DNA of 26,083 bases from JANLQX01 sp043775075 (GTDB lineage Bacteria > Actinomycetota > Acidimicrobiia > Acidimicrobiales > JANYDT01): NCBI GenBank assembly GCA_043775075.1, contig JAYVSS010000178.1:1-26083 (forward strand), written 5' to 3'. Shown piece after piece: positions 1 through 7,350 of the stretch (positions within the stretch are counted from its first letter, which is position 1; every line of letters begins with the position of its first letter). The position numbers and the translations under genes are program-made. The notes beneath the pieces are model-generated. The model was not told the DNA's origin. It ran no database searches and worked only from the letters and a program-made list of their open reading frames with translations.

Positions 1-338
1 TGCGCGAACGAGCCGACCAGCAAGCGGGCACGCTTTCAGGTGGCGAAGCGCAAATGCTGGCGTGCGCCCGCGCATTGGTGAATCGTCCGCAGTTGCTTAT
101 GCTCGACGAACCCTCGCTCGGCATTGCTCCGAAACTGGTCGCCGAACTCTTTACCTACATCAGGCGCCTCCACCGCGATGAAGGACTTACGGTACTTCTC
201 GTGGACCAGAGCGCACCATTGGCCTTGGCTCTGGCCGACCGCGGGTACGTAATGAGCGAGGGACGGGTGCAGATCACCGGCACGGCGGCAGAACTGAAGA
301 ACAACGCTGACGTGCAGCGGGTGTTTCTCGGAGGCTGA
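1..338 (+). CDS. livF: ABC transporter ATP-binding protein, LivF type (3' part)
   Basis: This is the C-terminal part of an ABC ATPase; the 5' end lies outside the window and the first complete codon is at position 3. The sequence shows the ABC signature LSGGEAQ directly before the first Met (position 54), then Walker B with its catalytic Glu (LLMLDEPSLGI). The switch region VLLVDQSAPLALALADRGYV has Gln where most ABC proteins have the H-loop His. That substitution, and the ADRGYV...EGR stretch, are typical of LivF, one of the two ATPases of branched-chain amino acid (or amide/urea) importers of the HAAT family, acting on the cytoplasmic face of the membrane. The other transporter genes would lie to the left. 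It ends 26 bases before the stop of the convergent PIN-PhoH gene. The family is secure; the substrate cannot be told. Confidence 0.88.
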   Translation, partial: RERADQQAGTLSGGEAQMLACARALVNRPQLLMLDEPSLGIAPKLVAELFTYIRRLHRDEGLTVLLVDQSAPLALALADRGYVMSEGRVQITGTAAELKNNADVQRVFLGG

Positions 339-364
339 ACCAGCGGCAAGAACCGAATGAGCGG

Positions 365-1711
365 TTACAGCAGTTGCGCAGCCAACGCGGCAACTTCGGA
401 ACGCTCGCACGACGCCAGCCTCACGCCACCGAAACAGCGTTGCCCGCGAAAGGCGTCGAGCAGCACGGCGAGGCCATTGTTGTGCTTCGAGAGATACGGG
501 GCATCGATCTGATCCCGGTCACCGCAGAACACGATTTTCGCGCCTTCCCCGACGCGAGTGAGAATCGTCTTCACCGTCGTCGGTTCCAGATTTTGCGCTT
601 CGTCGACGACAATGAAGCTGGACTGCAAGGTACGTCCACGTAGGAACGTGACGCTCTCCATGGTGAGCTTGCGTCGATCGACCAACTCGGTCATGACCTC
701 CTGAGCGGTCAAGAAACTACCGTCATCAGTAAGGGCGACCAACGCGTCCACGATGGCCGCCATCCACGGCTCGAGCTTCTCCTCCAGTGATCCGGGGAGG
801 AACCCCAGGTCGGCATGACCGACCGGCACGATCGGGCGATACACGGCGAGACGTTCGTAGCGGGCGTGACGCTCCACCACCTGCTCAAGCCCGGCGGCGA
901 GCGCGAGGATCGTCTTGCCCGTGCCCGCCGTGCCATCGAGGGCCACCACGGTGACCTCAGGATCAAGCAACAGGTCAAGCGCTGCCCGTTGCTCTTTCGA
1001 GCGGGGACGCAGACCGTAGGCCTCCTGCGACGTCGGGAGAACGCGAAGCGTCTTGTCGACTGACCGCACCAATGCCGACGAGGATCCTGAACGAACCACG
1101 GCGAAGCTGTTCGTCTCCAGATCGGTCACTTCACGATTGTTCTCGGGGACGAGCACGAATGGCACGCCGTCGCTGCCCGCGTGGTGGATGTCAGACACCA
1201 ACGCGCTCGATACTTCAAAGACCGGCCACGCGCCGTATCCGGCCTCAATGGTCAATTTGTTTGCGCGCGTATGTTCTGCGGCGTGAAATCCGAGTTGCGA
1301 GGCCTTGATCCGCATCGCCGTGTCGTTGGTGACAACGCAGACCTCCGATCCGTTGGCCCGCAAGCCACAACAGGCCGCCAAAATTCGATTATCGGCCTTT
1401 GCCTCATCGAGTCCGAGACCCCGGATTTCGTCGAGATGGACGCCGTTGGTTTCAACCCGGACGGTGCCCCCGTGCAACAGGTCAATGGGCGATTGGATGT
1501 CTCCCCCGTGCGCCGTGCGTAGACCTTCGAGGGTGCGCAGCGCTTCGCGCGCAGCGGCGCCAACATCGTCCCTGCGCCCCTTGTGTCCGTCGAGTTCCTC
1601 GATCACCGTGAGAGGGATAACGACATCTTGCTGCTCGAACGTGTGGAGGGCCCCTGGATCGGCGATGAGCACCGATGTGTCGAGAACCACGGTTGTTCGA
1701 GCTGAGGTCAC
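365..1711 (-). CDS. phoH2: PIN domain-PhoH family ATPase (PhoH2/YlaK type)
   Basis: This 448-residue protein joins an N-terminal PIN nuclease domain (about residues 7-150) to a C-terminal PhoH ATPase domain (about 230-445). PIN acidic residues are visible at D11 (VVLDTSVLIADP), E38/E39, D107 (EAKADN) and D130 (VVTND). The PhoH part has Walker A GTAGTGKT (260-267), Walker B FIVVDEAQN (366-374) and CGDRDQID (396-403). In mycobacteria PhoH2 is an ATP-dependent RNA helicase/ribonuclease working as a toxin with a small overlapping antitoxin; the same role here is inference. The start is GTG at 1711, preceded by AGGGG with a 6-base spacer. It is divergent from the gene at 1843 and convergent with livF. 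No convincing antitoxin gene is seen upstream. All expected motifs are intact. Confidence 0.92.
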   Translation of the reverse strand: MTSARTTVVLDTSVLIADPGALHTFEQQDVVIPLTVIEELDGHKGRRDDVGAAAREALRTLEGLRTAHGGDIQSPIDLLHGGTVRVETNGVHLDEIRGLGLDEAKADNRILAACCGLRANGSEVCVVTNDTAMRIKASQLGFHAAEHTRANKLTIEAGYGAWPVFEVSSALVSDIHHAGSDGVPFVLVPENNREVTDLETNSFAVVRSGSSSALVRSVDKTLRVLPTSQEAYGLRPRSKEQRAALDLLLDPEVTVVALDGTAGTGKTILALAAGLEQVVERHARYERLAVYRPIVPVGHADLGFLPGSLEEKLEPWMAAIVDALVALTDDGSFLTAQEVMTELVDRRKLTMESVTFLRGRTLQSSFIVVDEAQNLEPTTVKTILTRVGEGAKIVFCGDRDQIDAPYLSKHNNGLAVLLDAFRGQRCFGGVRLASCERSEVAALAAQLL

Positions 1712-1842
1712 AGGCTTCCCCTATTTCGCTTGGCGGCCAGCCCATCGTCGCAGACCCGACCCGGTAATCAGCGCCAATCGGGCGTTCGAAACGCATTATT
1801 CACCAGCAGTTTGGTCGGCGTCAGGGACATGTCGGAACTACC

Positions 1843-2418
1843 GTGGCGGACGTGAGCGCTGACGAGACGAGTCCGGTAACCCCGGCCGCCGAACCGACCA
1901 TGACTCCGCCACCGGTCCGAACGCTCAATCCCGCTCATGCCATCCTCGGTGGGGCCATCCTCTCGGCGGTGGTGACCTTGATCGGCGTGACGCTCAACAT
2001 CCGGTCGTCAGAACGGCTCTCCGCCGAACGAGACAAGCGCGACGTTGTCATTGCCCAGGCCAACGAACTCAAGGCCGAGGTCACCGACCTTCAACGCAAA
2101 TTAGAAGAAGCCGTGGCCAAGATCCCCGACACCACGTTGGTCGGGGACCCGGTTGCGGGGAGTACGGCGGCGCCGGTGAACGTACCCCCGCAGTCCATCG
2201 TGGTCGTGATCACGGTCCCAACCGCGCCACCGACTATCGCCGCCGTCCCCGCTTTGGCCCCGACCACGCACGCACCCGCCACACCGGCTGTCTCGTCCTC
2301 AACCGTGGCCGCGACCACCTCGACCTCAACGTCATCGACCACCAGTTCGACCACGGGGCCGCCGTCCAGTACGACATCACCTTCGTCGTCTGTGGCGCCG
2401 ACGACAACGAAGCTGTAG
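1843..2418 (+). CDS. Hypothetical protein: one TM helix, coiled coil, Thr/Ser/Pro-rich tail
   Basis: I do not recognise this 191-residue protein. It has a Pro-rich acidic N-terminus (1-30), a single transmembrane helix (about 31-52), a charged heptad-like segment (about 54-94, rich in Glu, Lys and Leu) that should form a short coiled coil, and a long low-complexity C-terminus (about 125-191) dominated by Thr, Ser, Pro and Ala. There is no cysteine or enzyme motif. The layout suggests a small membrane-anchored protein with an oligomerising stalk and a disordered tail, probably on the outer face, possibly O-glycosylated; this is inference. The start is GTG at 1843; no clear ribosome binding site precedes it. 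The codon-position pattern and a hairpin right after the stop support a real gene. Confidence 0.7.
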   Translation: MADVSADETSPVTPAAEPTMTPPPVRTLNPAHAILGGAILSAVVTLIGVTLNIRSSERLSAERDKRDVVIAQANELKAEVTDLQRKLEEAVAKIPDTTLVGDPVAGSTAAPVNVPPQSIVVVITVPTAPPTIAAVPALAPTTHAPATPAVSSSTVAATTSTSTSSTTSSTTGPPSSTTSPSSSVAPTTTKL

Positions 2419-2441
2419 GTCGAAATCTGGGGATGCAATAC

Positions 2442-2465
2442 GAGGGCGCGCGATGAGCGCGCCTC
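2442..2465. terminator. Candidate bidirectional terminator hairpin
   Basis: A GC-only stem (GGCGCGC, loop GATGA, GCGCGCC; 2445-2463) can be lengthened by pairing GA at 2442-2443 with TC at 2464-2465 if G2444 is bulged. It sits between the convergent stops at 2418 (+) and 2472 (-). A weak T-rich stretch (TCTGTCGTTT) follows on the plus strand; there is none on the minus strand. It fits a shared terminator, stronger for the plus-strand gene. Confidence 0.5.
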
Positions 2466-2471
2466 TGTCGT

Positions 2472-3704
2472 TTACCGGGTGACTTGCGGTTCGCGCGGAA
2501 GACCGAGGACGCGCTCTCCGATGATGTTGCGCTGCACCTCGTCAGACCCGCCAGCGATTCGATATCCCGGCGCCCCCAACACGTGTTCGCCCCACACATA
2601 GGTTCCCCACACGCCAGCATCGGCGGTGAGCAGCGGACCAAGCACCGTGGTGACCGCCGCCGACATCTTGGTCATGCCTTCGGTCCACAGAATTTTGCCG
2701 AGTGAACCTTCCGGCCCTGGCGCATTTCCCGCCCGCCGAAGATCGGCCGCCCGCCGATTGACGAGACCTTCCACCCGGGTGTGGACATACACGTCGATCA
2801 ATGCCCGGCGAACGGCGGGATCCTGGTCCCGACCAAGAGCTTGGGCGGTAGCCAACAATTGGCGGTAGGAGCCACCCACCTTCGAAGAAGAGCTCCCTCC
2901 CGATGAGTGATCGCGCTCGAAGCCAAGGGTGCCCAGGGCAACTTTCCATCCGGCGCCAACATCGCCGAGGCGCATTGTGTCTGGCACTCTCACGTCGGTA
3001 AAGAACACCTCGTTGAACGACGAGCCACCGCTCATCTGTTTGATCGGACGGATCTCCATTCCCGGCAAATCCATCGGAATCATGAACGCTGTCATGCCCG
3101 CGTGTTTGGCGGCGCTGGTATCGGACCGGGCAATCAGCTCACCCCATTGCGAGAACCGCGCCCCCGAGCTCCACACCTTCTGCCCGTTGATGACCCAGCC
3201 GTCCCCGTCGCGATCAGCTCGACATGACAACGACGCCAGATCGGAACCGGCTCCTGGTTCGGAAAACAGCTGACAGCACAGCACATCGGTCCGAAGAAAC
3301 GACGCAAGGTGCTGTTCTTTCTGTTCGGGGGTGCCGAAGAGATTGACCGTCGGCGCCATCAGGCCGGTGGTCACGCTGATCGTTTCGTGGGCTGGCGGCA
3401 CCTCATACTCGGCCTCCAGTTTCCCGAACGCTCGCCCGTGCTCTTTGGAAAGACCAAGGCCCCCCACATCCGTCGGCCAGGTGATGGCGTGATAGCCATG
3501 CTCGGACTTCAGCCGGTTCCACCGCTGAATTTCCTCCAACAGTCGCCGTTCTTGCTCGGCCGAAAGGTTGTGAAAGACCGATACATCGAGCTGCCCAACT
3601 CCCCACTCGGTCTCGGTGTCGCCGGAGTCGTTCCGACGCTTGGCATTGGCATCAAGCCATGCTCGGGCACCGGCGGAAAACTCATCAATCGAGATCGCAC
3701 TCAT
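2472..3704 (-). CDS. Acyl-CoA dehydrogenase (FadE-like)
   Basis: This 410-residue flavoprotein would oxidise an acyl-CoA to the 2,3-enoyl-CoA using FAD. Seen in the sequence: the FAD/substrate loop CQLFSEPGAGSDLASL (144-159), DGWVINGQKVWSSGA (168-182), and the C-terminal IGERVLGLPRE (395-405) common in actinobacterial FadE proteins. The usual MCAD-type catalytic Glu position near the C-terminus (before GSDEVQR) is Gly, while Glu263 in GFERDHSSGG lies where isovaleryl-CoA dehydrogenase and many FadE enzymes keep theirs, so it is probably active. The reading frame extends to a TTG at 3746, but I chose ATG at 3704, with AGGGG upstream and the expected N-terminus. It follows the MFS gene by 55 bases, with a palindrome (3746-3765) between them. 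The substrate is unknown; length matches the family. Confidence 0.9.
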   Translation of the reverse strand: MSAISIDEFSAGARAWLDANAKRRNDSGDTETEWGVGQLDVSVFHNLSAEQERRLLEEIQRWNRLKSEHGYHAITWPTDVGGLGLSKEHGRAFGKLEAEYEVPPAHETISVTTGLMAPTVNLFGTPEQKEQHLASFLRTDVLCCQLFSEPGAGSDLASLSCRADRDGDGWVINGQKVWSSGARFSQWGELIARSDTSAAKHAGMTAFMIPMDLPGMEIRPIKQMSGGSSFNEVFFTDVRVPDTMRLGDVGAGWKVALGTLGFERDHSSGGSSSSKVGGSYRQLLATAQALGRDQDPAVRRALIDVYVHTRVEGLVNRRAADLRRAGNAPGPEGSLGKILWTEGMTKMSAAVTTVLGPLLTADAGVWGTYVWGEHVLGAPGYRIAGGSDEVQRNIIGERVLGLPREPQVTR

Positions 3705-3745
3705 CGCCCCTACCGTACCGGCGGGAGGAGCGAAAGTAGTAAACA

Positions 3746-3765
3746 AACTAACCAGGGAGTTAGTT
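3746..3765. promoter_or_regulatory. Palindrome with 7-bp arms, operator-like, ahead of the acyl-CoA dehydrogenase
   Basis: AACTAAC-N6-GTTAGTT is a perfect inverted repeat, and a further half-site TTAGTT lies at 3767-3772. It spans the TAA stop of the MFS gene and lies 42-61 bases upstream of the dehydrogenase ATG. The AT-rich arms and lack of a T-run make a transcription terminator unlikely; size and symmetry fit a TetR-type repressor site. No regulator gene is next to it. Confidence 0.42.
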
Positions 3766-5238
3766 CTTAGTTGTCAGGTGGGTGGCCTCGGCCGAAGGAC
3801 CTCCACGTCCGGCGAGCAGCGAACGCAGTTTCTCGTTATCGATGGTGAGTACGAACGCGAATGCCAACGCCAGGACGACGACCGAGAACCAGAACGTGTC
3901 GTGAAAGGCCGCAAGGCGAGCCGCCGGAATCGCCGCCGGGCCGTCCACGCTCGCAGTGCGGGTCTTCGAGCGGGTCGCCAGCGATGTCGCCACCATGGCC
4001 ACGCCGAGCGCTGCTCCCACCTGACGAACGGTTGAGTACAACGATGACGCTCGGCCGGTGTCCTGGGGGCGAATCGTCACGAATGACGCGGCCTGAACCG
4101 AAATGATGACTGGAGCGAAGAACAGGCCCCGAACAAACATAAGTGCACGAATGATCCACACGCTCGTGGAAAGGCCGACAAACACAAACCCGAACGTGCT
4201 CAACGCGAGACCGGACAGGCCAAGCAGGAGCAGCGGTTTCGGTCCGAATTTTGGTAGGGCCTTCGCGACGAACAAGCGAGACGCCAGGATCACCCCAATT
4301 GCCTGGGGGAACGTGGCCAGTCCGGACTGCAGGGCGGAGAAACCACGTAACGACTGTAGGTACAGCGGCAGAAGAAAGAGCAGCCCGATGAGGCTGCCGA
4401 ACGCCAGAGTCGAGGCGATATTCATCGTCCGAAAGATCCGGTCGTGAAACAGACGAAGGTCGAGCATCGGCTTCGGTTGGCGCAGTTCGACGACGACGAG
4501 GAGAGCGAAGCACAACACGCCGGCGAGCAACGTTCCGAGCACTTCCAGCGATCCCCACCCGGCGCTCGGGCCCTGGGAAAGGCCATACAGGACGAGTGCT
4601 AACCCGCCCCCAGAAAGGACAAAGCCAGGAGCATCGAAAGCACCTGCGCTTGGTTCCTTATGTTCCTGCAAGAACGTGATGGCCATAAACAGCCCGACGA
4701 GCCCGACCGGTACGTTCACCAAGAAAATCCAGTGCCACGAGACCTTGGTGACGAGAAATCCGCCGAGGACCGGTCCGACCGCCGGAGCAATAACGGTCGG
4801 AATGGTAAGAACGGTGGCGGCGGCACCCCGTTCGTTTGGCGGGAAGGCACGGAACAGCATGGCCGTTCCGACCGGCGTGAGCATTCCGCCGCCAACACCC
4901 TGCAGGATGCGGAACGCCACGAGCGACTCCACACTCCATGCCAGTCCACAGAGGGCCGACGCAAACGTAAACATAGTAAGTGCAAATATGAATGTCTTCT
5001 TCGTGCCGAAGCGATCGCCAATCCAACCGGACGCAGGAATCCACACGGCCAGCGACAAGAGGTACCCGGTCACCACCCATTCGATGCCGGTCGACGTCAC
5101 CTTGAAGTCTTTAGCCAACTGCGGAATGGCCACGTTCACGATCGTCGTGTCGAGGATGTCCATGAACAACCCGATGACGAAGACGATCGCCACCTTCCAC
5201 TTGTACGGGAGAGCCACAATCTTCTGGAACACGTTCAT
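3760..5238 (-). CDS. MFS drug/proton antiporter, DHA2 family (EmrB/QacA type)
   Basis: This 492-residue protein is a major facilitator exporter of the 14-helix DHA2 class, which moves hydrophobic drugs or metabolites out of the cell in exchange for protons. Family motifs are clear: DILDTTIVNVAIPQ in helix 1 (27-40, motif D1), GWIGDRFGTK in the helix 2-3 loop (71-80, motif A), APAVGPVLGGF in helix 5 (151-161, antiporter motif C) and WIFLVNVPVG (170-179). The frame opens at a GTG at 5292, but ATG 5238 gives the standard N-terminus (MNVFQK, then helix 1). Its ribosome binding site is weak. It is divergent from the nitroreductase gene and ends 55 bases before the dehydrogenase start. The substrate is unknown. 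Confidence 0.92.
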   Translation of the reverse strand: MNVFQKIVALPYKWKVAIVFVIGLFMDILDTTIVNVAIPQLAKDFKVTSTGIEWVVTGYLLSLAVWIPASGWIGDRFGTKKTFIFALTMFTFASALCGLAWSVESLVAFRILQGVGGGMLTPVGTAMLFRAFPPNERGAAATVLTIPTVIAPAVGPVLGGFLVTKVSWHWIFLVNVPVGLVGLFMAITFLQEHKEPSAGAFDAPGFVLSGGGLALVLYGLSQGPSAGWGSLEVLGTLLAGVLCFALLVVVELRQPKPMLDLRLFHDRIFRTMNIASTLAFGSLIGLLFLLPLYLQSLRGFSALQSGLATFPQAIGVILASRLFVAKALPKFGPKPLLLLGLSGLALSTFGFVFVGLSTSVWIIRALMFVRGLFFAPVIISVQAASFVTIRPQDTGRASSLYSTVRQVGAALGVAMVATSLATRSKTRTASVDGPAAIPAARLAAFHDTFWFSVVVLALAFAFVLTIDNEKLRSLLAGRGGPSAEATHLTTKN

Positions 5239-5303
5239 GTGCGTCCGACCGTAGTGGCCAAGCTGCGTTAGCCCGAGCGGCCCGCCTGGCACTCAAGGCT
5301 ACG

Positions 5304-5326
5304 GAGTGGCCGCCTCGAGTGGCCGC
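5304..5326. repeat. Direct repeat GAGTGGCCGC, two copies
   Basis: The 10-mer occurs at 5304-5313 and 5317-5326 (13 bases start to start) in the region between the divergent MFS exporter and nitroreductase genes. It may be a direct-repeat regulator site or chance in GC-rich DNA. Confidence 0.3.
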
Positions 5327-5388
5327 AATGCATCAGCGAATCCAAGCCGTATTGCCCGCAACACCGCCTGCGTCAGGTTCTCGACGAA

Positions 5389-5418
5389 TTGACCGTTTTT
5401 CGACATTTCTGAGACGAT
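5389..5418 (+). promoter_or_regulatory. Candidate promoter for a leaderless nitroreductase mRNA
   Basis: TTGACC (5389-5394) and GACGAT (5413-5418) are spaced by 18 bases. The -10 box ends six bases before the ATG at 5425, so transcription would begin at about the A of the start codon. No clear Shine-Dalgarno sequence precedes this ATG, which fits a leaderless transcript. The assignment is by eye only. Confidence 0.42.
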
Positions 5419-5424
5419 CGTTGA

Positions 5425-6081
5425 ATGTCCACGATTCTCCCCCTGACCTCCGACGAACTGCTTTCTACCACCAGAGCGGTCCGCAAACGGCTGGATTTTG
5501 ATCAACCGGTAGAACGAGCACTGCTGACGGAGTGCATCGAGTTGGCAACGCAAGCGCCCAGTGGATCAAACATGCAGGGATGGCACTTCGTTGTGGTCGA
5601 GGACCCGGCAAAAAAGATGGCTATCGCTGACATCTATCGGAAGGGTTTTGCTCTGTATCGGGAAGCGCCATTCGCCGCCGGAAACATCGTGACCGGCGAG
5701 CCGACGCGAGATGCCCAGCAAAAGCGCGTCATGGGTTCGGCCGAATTCCTGGCCGAGAACTTTCATCGAGCGCCTTTTTTGGTTATTCCCTGTATCGAAG
5801 GTCGTTTTGATGGAATGCCGAATATGGTGGCCTCGTCGTCCCTTGGCTCCATTCTTCCGGCGACTTGGAGCTTTATGCTCGCTGCCCGGGCCCGAGGATT
5901 AGGCACCAGCTGGACGACGATTCATTTGATGTTTGAAGAAGAAGCCGCCGAAGTTCTTGGCATCCCTTTTCAGGACATCACGCAAACATGTTTGACTCCA
6001 GTCGCCCACACCATCGGCACGGATTTCCTCCCGGCGAAACGACAACCACTGGACCGAATTGTCCACTGGGACAACTGGTAG
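5425..6081 (+). CDS. Nitroreductase family FMN oxidoreductase
   Basis: This 218-residue protein belongs to the NAD(P)H-dependent FMN nitroreductase fold. The FMN-binding N-terminal basic motif RAVRKRLDF (17-25), the segment TQAPSGSNMQGWHFVVV (42-58) and the C-terminal GLGTSW (158-163) that contacts the flavin are all present. Such enzymes are cytosolic homodimers that reduce nitro compounds, quinones or enones; the physiological substrate cannot be told. The start ATG at 5425 has no Shine-Dalgarno sequence but sits seven bases after a -10-like GACGAT, suggesting leaderless translation. The stop touches the stop of the convergent gene at 6082 with no gap. Parts of the gene (around 5770-5830) are somewhat AT-richer than the neighbours. 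Complete and full length. Confidence 0.92.
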   Translation: MSTILPLTSDELLSTTRAVRKRLDFDQPVERALLTECIELATQAPSGSNMQGWHFVVVEDPAKKMAIADIYRKGFALYREAPFAAGNIVTGEPTRDAQQKRVMGSAEFLAENFHRAPFLVIPCIEGRFDGMPNMVASSSLGSILPATWSFMLAARARGLGTSWTTIHLMFEEEAAEVLGIPFQDITQTCLTPVAHTIGTDFLPAKRQPLDRIVHWDNW

Positions 6082-6810
6082 TTACGAGGCTGGTTCGCGC
6101 AGCAGTTGCTGTTCGATTCCCTCGCCGAGGTGGTCATCGCTCACGACAGCGTCGAAACCCTGGCGCACGCCCAGGAGCGTCCCAAAACGGTCACGGGCCT
6201 CCAGCCAGGGACCCGTCATCTCTGATGCGGAGGCATTCATCTCCGCCGCGTCGGACCAAAACCGACCGACGTCGGGAGCAGCTACGACCGTCCATCGCAG
6301 GTGGAGTTCTACCCCTCCTCGACCGCGCACTACCGGGGCGTCGAGCGCGTAGTCGGCGACGGGCCGCCACGCCCGATCTGTCGGATCCTGACGGAGAAGT
6401 TGGACTCGTTGGCAGCACACCGAGGCATCAAATTCCTGCAACGCCAAGAGGGCGGCGGCGATCGTCGCGGGGTCAGCGGATTCGAGCAGGGTCACGTGGG
6501 GAATGTAGTCAAAGTCGACGTGGCGCAGCAAGGGGTCGACGAAGAGGTCGTCGTGCAGTCGCCGGAGACGAACAAGGGCCTCATCTTCGCCGCCGACCTG
6601 GAGATAGAGAACAGGCGAGACAGGGGAAAATGTGACCACCGGACCAAGGCGAAAATCGAGTGCTCGGGCACATTGCTCGGCCGCGGCACGCAGCACCGCC
6701 ACGGCGACGTCGAGATCATCGTCTCGCACATTCACCGGTGGCACCAGGGTGATGTGCGGTAGCTGCGTGAGTAGCGACGGCGACCCGAGGGCCCGGCGCA
6801 ACCCATACAC
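6082..6810 (-). CDS. 2'-5' RNA ligase family protein (2H phosphoesterase), with C-terminal extension
   Basis: Two HxT motifs mark the 2H phosphoesterase fold: PHITL (His19) and PHVTL (His105, 242-residue numbering). Members open, close or hydrolyse 2',3'-cyclic or 2'-5' phosphodiester bonds in RNA or nucleotides; the substrate here is unknown. The coordinates start at the first conventional start, GTG 6810, but the frame is open upstream and encodes LGAVILLPDPISTE, which looks like the missing first beta strand. No ATG, GTG or TTG occurs there; CTG at 6850-6852, six bases after GAGG, is the likely true start (256 residues). Residues about 160-242 extend past the usual domain and are unassigned; a weak DDHLGEGIEQQLL resembles GNAT motif A. 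It follows atpC closely and is probably cotranscribed with the atp operon. Confidence 0.82.
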   Translation of the reverse strand: MYGLRRALGSPSLLTQLPHITLVPPVNVRDDDLDVAVAVLRAAAEQCARALDFRLGPVVTFSPVSPVLYLQVGGEDEALVRLRRLHDDLFVDPLLRHVDFDYIPHVTLLESADPATIAAALLALQEFDASVCCQRVQLLRQDPTDRAWRPVADYALDAPVVRGRGGVELHLRWTVVAAPDVGRFWSDAAEMNASASEMTGPWLEARDRFGTLLGVRQGFDAVVSDDHLGEGIEQQLLREPAS

Positions 6811-6860
6811 CTCAGTCGAGATCGGATCGGGCAGGAGGATTACCGCCCCCAGTCGGTGCC

Positions 6861-7259
6861 TCAGCCGACGACCGCGAGGCGAGTGGAGGCGCGACGAAGG
6901 GCGGCGGACCGTTCGGTCTCGGAAAGGCCGTGGCCGGAACCCTCAAGGCGGGCCTTGGCCTCCTGGGCCCGGGTGGCGTCGATCTCCGTGGAGAGCTCGG
7001 CGACGTCGGACAGGATCGTTACCTGGTTGTTACGGACCTCGATGAATCCACCATGGATCGCCGCCTTCACTTCCTTGCCGTAGGCGGTACGAATGGTGAC
7101 GGGACCAACGCCGAGCAGACCAAGGAACGGCGCATGCCCGGGCAGGAAGGCCGCATCGCCACCTTCAGGACGGGCTATGACGATCGTCGCCTCCCCCGAG
7201 AACAGCTTGCGCTCGGGGGAGACGAGCTCGACATGCATGCTCGCCGATCCCTCAGCCAT
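6861..7259 (-). CDS. atpC: ATP synthase F1 subunit epsilon
   Basis: This 132-residue subunit is part of the central stalk and links the c-ring to gamma; it can also inhibit ATP hydrolysis. The N-terminal beta-sandwich is evident: LVSPERKLFSGEATIVIARPEGGDAAFLPGHAPFLGLL, with the conserved GDAAFLPGHAP stretch (about 34-44), then GGFIEVRNNQVTILSD. A C-terminal helical part (about 88-132, rich in Arg, Ala and Glu) follows, so it is not truncated. ATG 7259 is preceded by GGAG; an internal ATG at 7238 is a less likely start. It is the last core atp gene, 91 bases after atpD, and its TGA stop overlaps the GAGG that probably serves the next gene. Confidence 0.96.
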   Translation of the reverse strand: MAEGSASMHVELVSPERKLFSGEATIVIARPEGGDAAFLPGHAPFLGLLGVGPVTIRTAYGKEVKAAIHGGFIEVRNNQVTILSDVAELSTEIDATRAQEAKARLEGSGHGLSETERSAALRRASTRLAVVG

Positions 7260-7350
7260 GGTGCACTCCGATCACCGGTGTTGCGAGCAGTGAAGCGCAG
7301 CGGAGCAGCGCAGCACCAAACAGCATGCTTGTGGCGGATTCAGCCATGGA

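Noticed and set aside
1482..1796. A 104-codon minus-strand frame overlapping the start of the PIN-PhoH gene, considered as a PhoAT-like antitoxin
   Set aside because: Most of it lies out of frame inside the PIN-PhoH coding region, its composition is Arg/Gly-rich as expected for a shifted frame in GC-rich DNA, and no antitoxin motif is seen.
3309..3770. Long plus-strand open frame (153 codons) opposite the acyl-CoA dehydrogenase
   Set aside because: It is antisense to a clear enzyme gene, and its sequence matches no fold I know; GC-rich codon bias opens such frames often.
4660..5271. Plus-strand frame of 203 codons opposite the MFS gene
   Set aside because: Entirely antisense to conserved MFS motifs; charged, low-quality composition typical of a shadow frame.
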